A DNA stretch of 64,000 nucleotides, from positions 26,792 to 90,791 of the forward strand of contig NZ_SMAL01000010.1 in the NCBI RefSeq assembly GCF_004342165.1, given 5' to 3'. The notes beneath the pieces were generated by a model, which was not told the DNA's origin, ran no database searches, and worked only from the letters and a program-made list of their open reading frames with translations. Each line of letters starts with the position of its first letter. Position 1 is the stretch's first letter. Both the position numbers and the translations under genes were made by a program. The stretch comes from Natranaerovirga pectinivora (GTDB lineage: Bacteria; Bacillota; Clostridia; Lachnospirales; DSM-24629). This document shows, piece after piece, positions 17,068 to 26,518 of the stretch.

Positions 17068-18258
17068 ATGAAAAATAAAGCAGTAATATTAGGAACCAAT
17101 TATTACATTGGATTAAGTGCTCTTAGATGTTTAGGGGTAAATGGTATTCATACAGTTGCTATAGATTATTCGAAAAAAGAGACTTATGGGAATAAAACAA
17201 AGTATTGTTCTGAAAGAATAATTGGACCACATTATAAAGAGCAAAAAGAAGAGTTTGTAAAGTTTTTAATAAACTATGCTAAAAAACAAAATGAAAAGCC
17301 AGTACTCATTCCTTGTCATGATTCCTATGTGGAAGTTATTGATGAGCACCTTACTGAGCTTAAGAAATATTATCTTATTCCACAAACAGAAACAGGTTTA
17401 TATTCCAAATTAATGAATAAAGAAGTGCTACATAGACTAGCAATGGAAAAAGGCGTTAATGTTCCAGAAACTGTTAGGGTTAATGAAGAGAATTTTTATG
17501 AAAAAATAGATAGCATTATAAAATATCCTTGCATTGTTAAACCAACTGATTCTCCAACTTTTGTAGCTAAGTTTAGAAGAAAACTATTTAAAGTTCACAA
17601 TAGAGAAGAATTAGAAGAGGCATTAAACAAAGCAAAAGAAGCAAACTTAGAAGTGATTGTTCAAAGAATCATACCAGGTTTTGATGACCATATGCATACT
17701 TTTGATGCCTACCTAGATCAAAATTCAAAGGTAACTCATTGGGTGACTTGTCAAAAACATCGTCAGTATCCTATAAATTTTGGTGCATCCGTGTATACGG
17801 AGCAAAAGTATGTTCCAGAATTATATGATATAGGCGCAAAGTTTTTAGAAGAAGTTGGGTATAAAGGTTTTGCAGAAATAGAATTCAAAAAAGATGCAGA
17901 GACAGGTAAGTTTTACCTAATTGAAATTAATGTTAGAATAACAAATTTGAATAGTTTATTATATAAAGTAGGCGTGAATTTTCCATATATAACGTATATG
18001 GAGTTGGTGGGAAAACCTATAGAACCAAAAGCCATAAAAACAAATACTAGAAGAGTTTTTTGGTATGCTTATGAAGATTTCTTAGCAATCAAAGGGTATA
18101 TAAAAACAAAACAATTAACACTAAATCAAGTAATGCTATCTTTTTTAAAACCAAAAGCCTATGCCATTTGGGATTGGAAAGATCCAATACCAGGAATTTC
18201 GTATGTGGGTATTATCGTAGGAAAAATGTTAAAGAAAGTTTTCAAGAGAACAAAGTAA
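17068..18258 (+). CDS. ATP-grasp ligase, D-aspartate-ligase-like
   Basis: 396 aa carboxylate-amine ligase with ATP-grasp fold. N-terminal Rossmann part: MKNKAVILGTNYYIGLSALR, then VLIPCHDSYVEVI. ATP-grasp part: YPCIVKPTD, LEVIVQRIIPG, GFAEIEFKKD and FYLIEINVRIT (metal and ATP ligands Glu, Asn and Arg). The layout resembles Enterococcus-type D-Asp ligases and other amide-forming enzymes; substrates cannot be read from sequence. GAGGTG is 5 nt before the ATG at 17068; the frame opens at 17047 without a ribosome site. It leads a three-gene operon with a MurE (24-nt gap) and an AsnB homologue. Confidence 0.83.
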   Translation: MKNKAVILGTNYYIGLSALRCLGVNGIHTVAIDYSKKETYGNKTKYCSERIIGPHYKEQKEEFVKFLINYAKKQNEKPVLIPCHDSYVEVIDEHLTELKKYYLIPQTETGLYSKLMNKEVLHRLAMEKGVNVPETVRVNEENFYEKIDSIIKYPCIVKPTDSPTFVAKFRRKLFKVHNREELEEALNKAKEANLEVIVQRIIPGFDDHMHTFDAYLDQNSKVTHWVTCQKHRQYPINFGASVYTEQKYVPELYDIGAKFLEEVGYKGFAEIEFKKDAETGKFYLIEINVRITNLNSLLYKVGVNFPYITYMELVGKPIEPKAIKTNTRRVFWYAYEDFLAIKGYIKTKQLTLNQVMLSFLKPKAYAIWDWKDPIPGISYVGIIVGKMLKKVFKRTK

Positions 18259-18282
18259 AACAATTCAAGGTGGAGTGTATCT

Positions 18283-19767
18283 ATGTTATTGACAGCTGTA
18301 ATTAAAGATCTGGATATTCTTTCGATAAAAGGCAATGTTAATATTGAAATAAGTAAAATAGCCTATGACTCTAGAGAAGTAGTAGAAAATGGGGTCTTTG
18401 TTGCTATATCTGGATTTAAAGTGGACGGGCATAATTATATTCAAAAAGCAATTGATAAAGGTGCTAAAGTAATCATACTTGAAAATGAAGTAGATATAGA
18501 CGAAGGTATTACAGTTATAAAAGTTGAAGATTCAAGACTAGCATTAGCCAAAGTTTCTACAAACTATTATAATCATCCAACACAAAAATTTAACTTAGTT
18601 GGAATAACAGGTACGAATGGTAAGACTTCAGTAACTTATTTTATAAAGGCAATTTATGATTACATGAATAAACCAACGTCCATTATTGGCACAATTGGTA
18701 CTGTAATAAACAATCAAGTAATACCCAATAAAAACACAACACCAGAATCATTAAATCTGAATGCCATTTTTAATGATATGGTTAATGCAAAAGTAGAAAA
18801 TTGTATTATGGAAGTATCATCTCATGCCCTTAATCTTAACAGAGTGGGTTATTGTGATTTTAATACAGGGATATTTACCAATCTTTCACCAGATCATTTG
18901 GAACTTCATAATACGATGGAAGAGTATTTTAATGCAAAAGCAAAGTTGTTTCATATGACAAGTGATTATAATATTATAAATATGGATGATGAATATGGTA
19001 AAAGACTGATTCAAAGAGTAAAAGATAATGATGCAAAAGTAATAACCTATGGACTGGAAAAAGAAGCCGATATCTATGCAAAAGATATTATTTGCGGTGA
19101 TGAATTTACAAAATACACTGTAGTTACACCTAATGGAACTATGGATATTACAGTGAATATACCAGGCATTATTTATGTGTATAACAGTTTAGCAGCAATA
19201 GCATATGGCTATTGTAATAATATAGGACTAATGGATATACAACAAGGGATTAACAGTCTAAAAGGTATAACTGGAAGACTTGAAGTTATCTATAATGATG
19301 ATGATTATAAGGTGATTGTAGACTTCGCTCATACAGAAGATGGTTTAGAGAAGGCATTAAATACCATTAGACCATTTGTTAAAGGTAGAATTATACTAGT
19401 ATTTGGTGTTTATGCAGCAGCAGGAGAAAAAGGTAGAGACAAAAGAGTTGGAATGGGTAAAATTGCAGCAAAATATTCAGATGTTGCTGTAGTAACATCG
19501 GACAACCCTAAAGACCAGGATCCAGAGTTAATTATTCAAGAAATTGTTGAAGCCATTCAAGAGGAAAAGGGCAACTACAAAGCTATTATTGATAGAAGAG
19601 AAGCCATAAATTATGCTATAGAAATTAGTAGAAAAGATGATGTTATTCTTCTAACAGGTAAGGGGCATGAAACATCTCAAATAATTGGTACAGAAGAAAT
19701 ACCTTTTAACGAAAAAGAGATTGTAAATGAAATAATAAACAATATGAAAAATATAAAAATTGGTTAG
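18283..19767 (+). CDS. murE: MurE-family muramyl-peptide ligase, divergent
   Basis: 494 aa Mur ligase. N-terminal UDP-binding domain (AYDSREVVENGVFVAI), central ATPase P-loop GITGTNGKTS (107-116), MEVSSHAL, LSPDHLELHNTMEEYFNAKAKLF (split around residue 210; carbamylated-Lys region at 219-221), and C-terminal domain with GRLEVI (331), TSDNPKDQDP (406-414) and TGKGHET. MurE normally adds mDAP or Lys to UDP-MurNAc-L-Ala-D-Glu. Two signature sites differ from textbook MurE: DNPK for DNPR at 407-410, and VYAAAGEKGRDKR where most MurE have GCGGDRD. This may be a second MurE with altered amino-acid specificity. Confidence 0.87.
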   Translation: MLLTAVIKDLDILSIKGNVNIEISKIAYDSREVVENGVFVAISGFKVDGHNYIQKAIDKGAKVIILENEVDIDEGITVIKVEDSRLALAKVSTNYYNHPTQKFNLVGITGTNGKTSVTYFIKAIYDYMNKPTSIIGTIGTVINNQVIPNKNTTPESLNLNAIFNDMVNAKVENCIMEVSSHALNLNRVGYCDFNTGIFTNLSPDHLELHNTMEEYFNAKAKLFHMTSDYNIINMDDEYGKRLIQRVKDNDAKVITYGLEKEADIYAKDIICGDEFTKYTVVTPNGTMDITVNIPGIIYVYNSLAAIAYGYCNNIGLMDIQQGINSLKGITGRLEVIYNDDDYKVIVDFAHTEDGLEKALNTIRPFVKGRIILVFGVYAAAGEKGRDKRVGMGKIAAKYSDVAVVTSDNPKDQDPELIIQEIVEAIQEEKGNYKAIIDRREAINYAIEISRKDDVILLTGKGHETSQIIGTEEIPFNEKEIVNEIINNMKNIKIG

Positions 19768-19788
19768 TATCAATGAAAGGTGATTAAT

Positions 19789-21639
19789 ATGTGTGGTTTT
19801 GTTGGTTTTGCAGATGCGACTTTAGATATTGATAAGGTGAAAATAATTAACAATATGATGGATTGTATAGCACATAGAGGTCCAGACAGTGATGGTGTTT
19901 TTTCTGATGAAAAGGCAACGTTAGGTTTTAGACGTCTTAAAATTATAGATTTATCAGAAGAAGCAAGTCAACCAATGTACAATGAAGACAAAAGTTGTGT
20001 ATTGGTTTTTAATGGAGAAATTTATAATTACCAAGAATTAAGAGATGAACTTATTGAAAAAGGGCATATCTTCTCAAGTCATACAGATAGTGAAGTTTTA
20101 ATTCATGGTTATGAAGAATATGGTGTGAAATTACTAGATAAAATAAGAGGTATGTTCGCTTTTGCAATTTGGGACATAAAAAATGAATCAATGTTTATAG
20201 CCAGAGATTTTTTTGGTATCAAACCATTGTATTATACTCAAAATACAAAAGATAACTCATTAATATTTGGATCTGAAATTAAAGCGTTTTTAAAGCATCC
20301 AGCATTTATTAAAGAATTTAATAATGATGCATTAAAGCCATACCTTACGTTTCAATATTCTGTTTTAGATGAAACCTTTTTTAAGGGTGTTTACAAACTA
20401 AAACCGGGACATTATATGATTTATAAAAAAGGTGAAATAAAAATTGAACCTTATTGGGACACAACTTTTAAAGAAAAAGAAAATACTTTAGAGTATTACA
20501 TAGATAAAATTAATAAAACAATGGAAGAATCTGTAAAATATCATAAGATTAGTGATGTAAAAGTTGGTTCGTTTTTATCTGGAGGGATAGACTCTAGTTA
20601 TATTACTTCATTATTAATGCCTAACAAAACTTTTTCAGTTGGTTTTAAAGATTATGAAGGTATTTTTAATGAAACCAATTTGGCAAAAGATCTATCGGAT
20701 ATATTAAAAATAGAAAATCATAAAAAAATTATTGATGCCGATGAGTGTTTTGATATGTTACCTACCATACAATACCATATGGATGAACCACAATCTAACC
20801 CATCATCTGTTCCATTATACTTTTTAGCTCAATTGGCCAGCAAACATGTTACAGTAGTATTATCTGGTGAAGGTGCCGACGAAATTTTTGGTGGATATGA
20901 ATGGTATAGAGATACACCAGTTATGAGTAAATATAAGAAAGTACCATATATTCTTCGAAGACCAATTTCATTAGGTGCAAGAAAATTACCTAAAAATAGA
21001 ATAACTACTTTTTTAAGTAAAGGTGGTCAAAAAGTTGAAGAAAGTTTTATTGGTCAAGCAAAAGTCTTTGATGAAGATGATGCATTAAAAGTATTAAAAA
21101 GTGCGTATCAAAAAGGGCCTTCTGTTCAAAGTATTACCCATAAAATGTACAATAAAGTAGCCAATATTGATGATGTCAGCAAAATGCAATACATTGACTT
21201 AAAGCTATGGTTACCTGGAGATATTTTATTAAAAGCTGATAAAATGAGTTCTGCCCATTCTATTGAACTAAGAGTACCATTTTTAGATAAGGTGGTTATG
21301 GCACTAGCATCAGAGCTACCAACAGATTTAAGGGTAAACAATATAAATACAAAATATGCTCTAAGAGAAGCATCTAAAAAAGTATTACCAGATGAATGGG
21401 CAAATCGTCCTAAAGTAGGCTTCCCTGTGCCTATTAGACATTGGTTAAGAAAAGAAAAATATTATAATATAGTAAAAGAAATGTTCCAATCAGATATATC
21501 AGAACAATTCTTCAATAAAAAAGAATTGCTAAGATATCTTGATGAACATTATGCGTCTAAAAGTAATTACGCTAGATATATATGGACTGTATATGTTTTT
21601 TTAATATGGTATAAAAAGTTTTTCGTAGAATTAAATTAA
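19789..21639 (+). CDS. asnB: AsnB-type glutamine amidotransferase (asparagine synthase family)
   Basis: 616 aa. Class II glutaminase domain with nucleophile Cys2 (MCGFVGF), AHRGPDSDG and FNGEIYNYQELR, then a PP-loop synthetase domain with FLSGGIDSSY, VVLSGEGADEIFGGY and KADKMSSAHSIELRVPFLD. The frame opens upstream at a GTG (19780), but Cys must be residue 2 and AAAGGTGA precedes the ATG at 19789. The family makes Asn, but Bacillus AsnB and Corynebacterium LtsA amidate mDAP in peptidoglycan precursors, and AsnH amidates D-Asp in Enterococcus. The position 21 nt after murE favours a cell-wall amidation role (inference). Confidence 0.9.
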   Translation: MCGFVGFADATLDIDKVKIINNMMDCIAHRGPDSDGVFSDEKATLGFRRLKIIDLSEEASQPMYNEDKSCVLVFNGEIYNYQELRDELIEKGHIFSSHTDSEVLIHGYEEYGVKLLDKIRGMFAFAIWDIKNESMFIARDFFGIKPLYYTQNTKDNSLIFGSEIKAFLKHPAFIKEFNNDALKPYLTFQYSVLDETFFKGVYKLKPGHYMIYKKGEIKIEPYWDTTFKEKENTLEYYIDKINKTMEESVKYHKISDVKVGSFLSGGIDSSYITSLLMPNKTFSVGFKDYEGIFNETNLAKDLSDILKIENHKKIIDADECFDMLPTIQYHMDEPQSNPSSVPLYFLAQLASKHVTVVLSGEGADEIFGGYEWYRDTPVMSKYKKVPYILRRPISLGARKLPKNRITTFLSKGGQKVEESFIGQAKVFDEDDALKVLKSAYQKGPSVQSITHKMYNKVANIDDVSKMQYIDLKLWLPGDILLKADKMSSAHSIELRVPFLDKVVMALASELPTDLRVNNINTKYALREASKKVLPDEWANRPKVGFPVPIRHWLRKEKYYNIVKEMFQSDISEQFFNKKELLRYLDEHYASKSNYARYIWTVYVFLIWYKKFFVELN

Positions 21640-21799
21640 GGCGGTTTTTTTATATACCTTACTGTATAAAAAAAATGGTAATGTATAAAATATAGAAGCA
21701 TATTTTTGTTAAGAGTATTTAAATAATTAATATAGGGTGGGATTAATTTATTCTTAACTCTTATGAATTGATAATTGTCAAAACATTAGGAGGAGAAAA

Positions 21800-22921
21800 A
21801 TGAAGATAATCTTAAAAACGACAGCAATAATTTTATCTGCTATTTTAATAGCTTCTTCAGTTTATGTATATATCTATAGAGCTCAAGGCCGAGAAGATAT
21901 TAATTATAGTGCAATAACAGATGAACAAATTAATAAAGTTTTACAAAATCAGTACATTAACACCAGTTCTTCTAAAAATAAAAAGCAAGGAAGAATAAAG
22001 GTAACGAGTTTATATAAAGAAACGCAAATGCCAATAGAAAATGTAATTTATGTCATTATAGATGATAAAGCAAATGAAATTGTTGAAGTATTGGTGACTG
22101 ATGGAGCAGGTACAGCCACATCTAGATTATACGACTATGGGAAAAAATATAAAATCAAACAATACTCAATAGGTTCACCCTATAAAGTTAATGAAGAAGT
22201 CATACAGATAAAAATTAATGATAAAGAACATTTTCTTATTATTGAGAGTGATACTTTGGAATATGTAAAGGGCTTTGAAGTGGCAGAGGATGGAAAAGTT
22301 AATATTACTGAACTTTTTATGCCAGTTGAGATTATTAAACAAAGACCTGTTCTTCCTAATGGTTGTGAAATTACTTCATTAACAGCAGTATTAAACTATT
22401 ATGGGTATGATGTGACTAAGACAGAGATGTCTGATACCTACTTACCTAGAAGGCATTTTGAAAGAATAGATGGTATTTTATATGGTGGGGACCCATATAA
22501 AGAGTATGCAGGAGACCCAAGAGATCCTTTAAATGGTTTTTTTTCCTATGCGCCACCTATTGTAGAGGCTGCTGAACTATATTTTAAAGATATTAAGGAA
22601 GAGAATAAAACCCCTATTGATATAAGTGGTAGTTCAAGAGAAGAAATTATGGGATTTTTGGAAAGCGGCGTTCCTGTTGTTATCTGGACCACATTAAACT
22701 TAGAAAAGCCAAGAATTAATTATTCTTGGAAACTATTTGAAACAGGGGATAAATTTTATGCGCCAATTAATTTGCACTGTATCGTATTAAAAGGATTTGT
22801 TGATGATAAAGTTTATGTGATGGATCCACTAAAAGGAAGTATTACCCGTAATGCAGATGATTTTTTTGCCAGTTATGAAGCTTTAGGGAGTCATGCAATG
22901 GTTGTTATAAATGAGAGCTAA
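21800..22921 (+). CDS. C39-like papain-fold protein, membrane-anchored
   Basis: 373 aa: N-terminal TM/signal anchor (about 5-26), a linker, a small beta-sandwich like prealbumin/Cna-B (about 65-145), then a Peptidase_C39_2-type domain. Likely catalytic set: Cys189 in LPNGCEITSLTAVLNYYG, His326 in NLHCIVLKGF and Asp342 in VYVMDPLKG. Bacillus YvpB belongs to the same family. The domain faces the outside, so it may cut surface peptides or wall peptides. It is 160 nt after asnB with its own AGGAGGAG site, so membership of that operon is uncertain. Confidence 0.85.
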   Translation: MKIILKTTAIILSAILIASSVYVYIYRAQGREDINYSAITDEQINKVLQNQYINTSSSKNKKQGRIKVTSLYKETQMPIENVIYVIIDDKANEIVEVLVTDGAGTATSRLYDYGKKYKIKQYSIGSPYKVNEEVIQIKINDKEHFLIIESDTLEYVKGFEVAEDGKVNITELFMPVEIIKQRPVLPNGCEITSLTAVLNYYGYDVTKTEMSDTYLPRRHFERIDGILYGGDPYKEYAGDPRDPLNGFFSYAPPIVEAAELYFKDIKEENKTPIDISGSSREEIMGFLESGVPVVIWTTLNLEKPRINYSWKLFETGDKFYAPINLHCIVLKGFVDDKVYVMDPLKGSITRNADDFFASYEALGSHAMVVINES

Positions 22922-22933
22922 TTGTAAAATTAT

Positions 22934-23001
22934 ATAAAAAGAGTCCAAATTAACGGATGTGTGGTGTGAACCCCAAAAAGTTAAGGTGGACTCTTTTTAT
23001 A
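22934..23001. terminator. bidirectional terminator between convergent genes
   Basis: ATAAAAAGAGTCCA pairs with TGGACTCTTTTTAT across a 40-nt loop; A and T tracts on both sides serve both strands. Confidence 0.75.
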
Positions 23002-23003
23002 CA

Positions 23004-23720
23004 CTATAAGATGCCTACAGTTTGAAAAAATGGTTTAAAACGAGAACCATCCCATTCTAATGATGTCTGTACATAGCCTAAACCATCTGCATTGTACCTT
23101 CCAGCAATGCTTCGAGACGTATATAAACCATATATGCCATTTCTTTGAAAGTCAATGGGGTAAAGCCCTCCTAAAGGGTTAACCCATCCTGTTAGAGGTT
23201 CTTTAAGGGTGCCATCACTATTATAAATCTCAGACAAATAATTTTTACCTTTATATTGAATATCTATAAGGTAATTTTTTGAATCTTTATCGAGAATTTC
23301 AACTTGATAATTATCTTTATAGATTACCTTATAAGTGTACTCTTTATTATATAGCTCATGGTCAAATATTAAAGTAGGTGTATTATGTACCATAGAATAT
23401 ATATAGTAGAATGCATAACCACCACTGCCGCCAGAATCAATGCTTAATAATATTTCATTTGTGTGATTGCCGGTAAAATCACCAAGAAAAATAGTTGGAT
23501 TGTAACCAGAATTTTCTTTTGGAGAGATAGTAAAGGTTTTATGGGTTAGACCATCTTTTATGAATAAAACAATATCGGTTATGAAGGGACTATCATAACC
23601 ATAGGGTTTGTTACCTACTAAATAGATAATATCATCAATATCATCTCCATTAATATCTCCATAAACAGAGTCAATAACATACATATTTTTAAAATTAGGG
23701 TTCCTATTAGATGAATTCAT
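23004..23720 (-). CDS. FG-GAP/VCBS-like repeat protein, unknown function
   Basis: 238 aa without an evident signal peptide. The N-terminal half has calcium-binding-like VCBS/FG-GAP segments: YGDINGDDIDDIIYLVG and LGDFTGNHTNEILLSIDSGGSG. The C-terminal part ends in LGYVQTSLEWDGSRFKPFF. Similar proteins occur in spore-forming Bacillales and Clostridia, often annotated as VCBS-repeat proteins. AGGAG lies just before the ATG at 23720. Convergent to the C39-like gene. Confidence 0.75.
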   Translation of the reverse strand: MNSSNRNPNFKNMYVIDSVYGDINGDDIDDIIYLVGNKPYGYDSPFITDIVLFIKDGLTHKTFTISPKENSGYNPTIFLGDFTGNHTNEILLSIDSGGSGGYAFYYIYSMVHNTPTLIFDHELYNKEYTYKVIYKDNYQVEILDKDSKNYLIDIQYKGKNYLSEIYNSDGTLKEPLTGWVNPLGGLYPIDFQRNGIYGLYTSRSIAGRYNADGLGYVQTSLEWDGSRFKPFFQTVGIL

Positions 23721-23887
23721 AGAAGGCTCCTAAAAAGTTATTATGATTATATTATGTAATAGGATAAAAAAGGTTACACAACTACGTTTTATTTGAAATC
23801 ACAATAAGAATGAAATATAATTATAAGTGAAAAATAGAAATATAGATGGATGGTATTAAAAATAGGTACAAAAATAGGAGGTATAAT

Positions 23888-26467
23888 ATGAAGTTTGATA
23901 AAGCGAGCACTGGAAACAATGGATTAGATGAAATAATCAACTTTCTAAGAATTGGTGACAATGTTGTGTGGCAAGTAGATCATATAGAAGATTATATGCG
24001 TTATGCAAAGGCCTATGTAAAAAAAAGCCTTGATGATAATAGAAATATAATTTATATGCGATTTGCAGCCCATCCTCCTATACTAGAAGACAATGAAAAT
24101 ATTAAGAAGTATGAATTAGATCCTTCTATTGGGTTTGAATCATTTACAGTAGAAGTACATCGCATTATTGAAAATGAAGGGCTAGAGGCATTTTATGTAT
24201 TTGATTGTTTGTCTAATTTACTAGAAGCTTGGGCAACTGATCTTATGATTGGAAATTTCTTTCAAGTAACTTGTCCTTATTTGTTTGAGATGGAGACCAT
24301 TGCTTATTTTGGAATCATTAGAGGCAATCACTCCTTTGATACCATCGCAAGAATAAGAGAAACGACACAATTATTATTGGATCTTTATAATATACAAGGG
24401 AAGTTGTATGTACATCCCTTAAAAGTATGGAATAGATATTCACCAACCATGTTCTTGCCTCATATCGTGGATGATTCGGGAATGACACCTATAACCAGTA
24501 GTGCAGAATCAGCCATATTGTTTCAGTATTTACCTAAAAAGGGATTAGGGAATCCAAAAAGAAAACTTGATTACTGGGATAAACTTTTTATAGATGCAGA
24601 AGAATTAATATATACTTCTCATAACCAAAACAAGAGTAAAAAGCAAGAAATGGTGGAGCAATTATGTAGGCTAATGATAGGGAAAGAAGAAAAAGTTTTA
24701 GAAATGGCTAAAAAACACTTTGACTTAGAGGATATAATCTCTATAAAATCAAGGCTTATTGGTTCGGGATTTATTGGTGGAAAAACAGTTGGAATGCTCT
24801 TAGCAAGACAAATTTTATCCAAAAACCCACAAGAGAATTGGAATGATGTTTTAGAAGCCCATGATTCTTTTTATATCGGTTCAGATGTTTTTTATACTTA
24901 TATTGTGCAAAATGGATGGTGGCACTTAAGATTAAAACAAAGAAGCAAAGAGGGGTATTTTGAAGCGGCTCAAATACTTCAAGAAAAAATGAAGGAAGGA
25001 ATATTTTCTGAGAATATTAAAGAACAGTTTTTACAAATGCTTGAATATTTTGGTCAGTCACCAATAATTGTTAGATCAAGTAGTTTGCTTGAAGACAGTT
25101 TTGGCAATGCCTTTGCAGGCAAATACGATAGTGTATTTTGTATTAATCAAGGCAGTCCATCAGAACGTTACAAACAATTTGAAGAAGCATTAAGAACTGT
25201 TTATGCAAGTTCTATGAATAGGGACGCTTTAGAGTACCGAATGAAAAGAGGATTAGATCAATCAGATGAACAAATGGCCATACTTGTTCAAAGGGTTTCA
25301 GGAGACTATTATAAAAAATATTTTTTCCCCTTTTTAGCAGGCGTTGGATTTTCTCATAACAGTTATGTGTGGAAAGAGCATCTAGACCCAAAGGCAGGTA
25401 TGATTAGATTGGTATTAGGTTTAGGGACAAAAGCAGTAGATAGAGTTGAAGGAGATTACCCTAGAGTAGCTTCCTTAGATCAACCAACCCTTCAACCATT
25501 AGGAAATGAAGAGGATAAGAAGAAGTATTCTCAACATACAGTAGATGTTTTAAATTTAGAAAAGAACACCTTTGAATCCCTTTCTTTAAACAAACTTATG
25601 TGGGAAAAAGTAGGTATAAAAATGGATTTAATCGGTATACCAGATTATGAAACCAATAAAAAAATAAAGGAATACAATATTAAAGAACAAGAAGCTTGGA
25701 TATTGAACTATGAAAAGCTATTTAAAAATACTGGGTTTATACAAACAATGAAAAAGATGTTAAAGGCCTTAGAGGATGCCTATACCTACCCTGTAGATAT
25801 GGAGTTTACAGTAAATTACATTTCTGATGAAACATTAAGAATCAATGTTGTTCAATGTAGACCATTGCAGACGAAAGGTGTTGTTGGAAACGTTCAAATA
25901 CCAGAGATAGAAAATGAGCAAGTTATATTTGAGACAAAAGGGAATTTTATGGGAGGTAGTATTGATCAAAATATCCATAGAATTATATATGTGGATCCAA
26001 AAGGGTATAGCAATCTTTCTACACAAGACAAATACGCCATAGCAAATACAATAGGAAACATTAATAAAGGAATTAAAAGGGATGTTATGACAACTATCCT
26101 TGTAGCACCAGGAAGAATTGGAAGTAGTACACCCTCTTTAGGATTACCACTAAAATTCACTGACATCTGTAATATGAGTATACTATGTGAAATGGCATAT
26201 GAAATTATGGGTATGGTACCTGACCTATCCTATGGATCACATTTTTTTCAAGATTTAGTAGAAGCAGATATATTTTATGTTGCCATATTCCCTGAGATGA
26301 GGGGAATACAATTTAATATGAATTATTTTATAGAGGCTACAAATAGCTTGGTGAATGTGTTCCCAGAAGGAGCAAGATTCCAAGAGGTTCTTAAAGTTAT
26401 AGAGGTAGAAGACATTGCTATAAAAGGAGATATAAAATCTCAAAGACTAAGATGCTATAAATACTAG
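23888..26467 (+). CDS. PEP-synthase-like ATP-grasp protein with degenerate KaiC-like N-domain
   Basis: 859 aa. The first about 200 residues look like a RecA/KaiC-family fold: STGNNGLDEII, LRIGDNVVWQVD, YMRFAAH, AFYVFDCLSNLLEAW. The usual Walker A (GxxGxGKT) is replaced by VDHIEDYM, so ATP binding there is unlikely. From about 290 follows a PEP/pyruvate-binding (PPDK_N) ATP-grasp domain: GFIGGKTVGMLLA, QSPIIVRSSSLLEDSFGNAFAGKY (split, about 390-415), and FTVNY...VQCRPLQT. No phosphohistidine swivel domain is visible, and the C-terminal 200 aa do not look like a PEP-utilising barrel. The ATG at 23888 has AGGAGG; the frame opens at 23846. Biological substrate unknown. Confidence 0.8.
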   Translation: MKFDKASTGNNGLDEIINFLRIGDNVVWQVDHIEDYMRYAKAYVKKSLDDNRNIIYMRFAAHPPILEDNENIKKYELDPSIGFESFTVEVHRIIENEGLEAFYVFDCLSNLLEAWATDLMIGNFFQVTCPYLFEMETIAYFGIIRGNHSFDTIARIRETTQLLLDLYNIQGKLYVHPLKVWNRYSPTMFLPHIVDDSGMTPITSSAESAILFQYLPKKGLGNPKRKLDYWDKLFIDAEELIYTSHNQNKSKKQEMVEQLCRLMIGKEEKVLEMAKKHFDLEDIISIKSRLIGSGFIGGKTVGMLLARQILSKNPQENWNDVLEAHDSFYIGSDVFYTYIVQNGWWHLRLKQRSKEGYFEAAQILQEKMKEGIFSENIKEQFLQMLEYFGQSPIIVRSSSLLEDSFGNAFAGKYDSVFCINQGSPSERYKQFEEALRTVYASSMNRDALEYRMKRGLDQSDEQMAILVQRVSGDYYKKYFFPFLAGVGFSHNSYVWKEHLDPKAGMIRLVLGLGTKAVDRVEGDYPRVASLDQPTLQPLGNEEDKKKYSQHTVDVLNLEKNTFESLSLNKLMWEKVGIKMDLIGIPDYETNKKIKEYNIKEQEAWILNYEKLFKNTGFIQTMKKMLKALEDAYTYPVDMEFTVNYISDETLRINVVQCRPLQTKGVVGNVQIPEIENEQVIFETKGNFMGGSIDQNIHRIIYVDPKGYSNLSTQDKYAIANTIGNINKGIKRDVMTTILVAPGRIGSSTPSLGLPLKFTDICNMSILCEMAYEIMGMVPDLSYGSHFFQDLVEADIFYVAIFPEMRGIQFNMNYFIEATNSLVNVFPEGARFQEVLKVIEVEDIAIKGDIKSQRLRCYKY

Positions 26468-26469
26468 GG

Positions 26470-26518
26470 AAAAACCAAACCATAAAGAACTTGCTAGGTC
26501 CTTTATAGTTTGGTTTTT
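26470..26518. terminator. bidirectional terminator
   Basis: AAAAACCAAAC-C-ATAAAG pairs with CTTTAT-A-GTTTGGTTTTT; serves the forward PEP-synthase-like gene and the convergent MBL gene. Confidence 0.85.
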
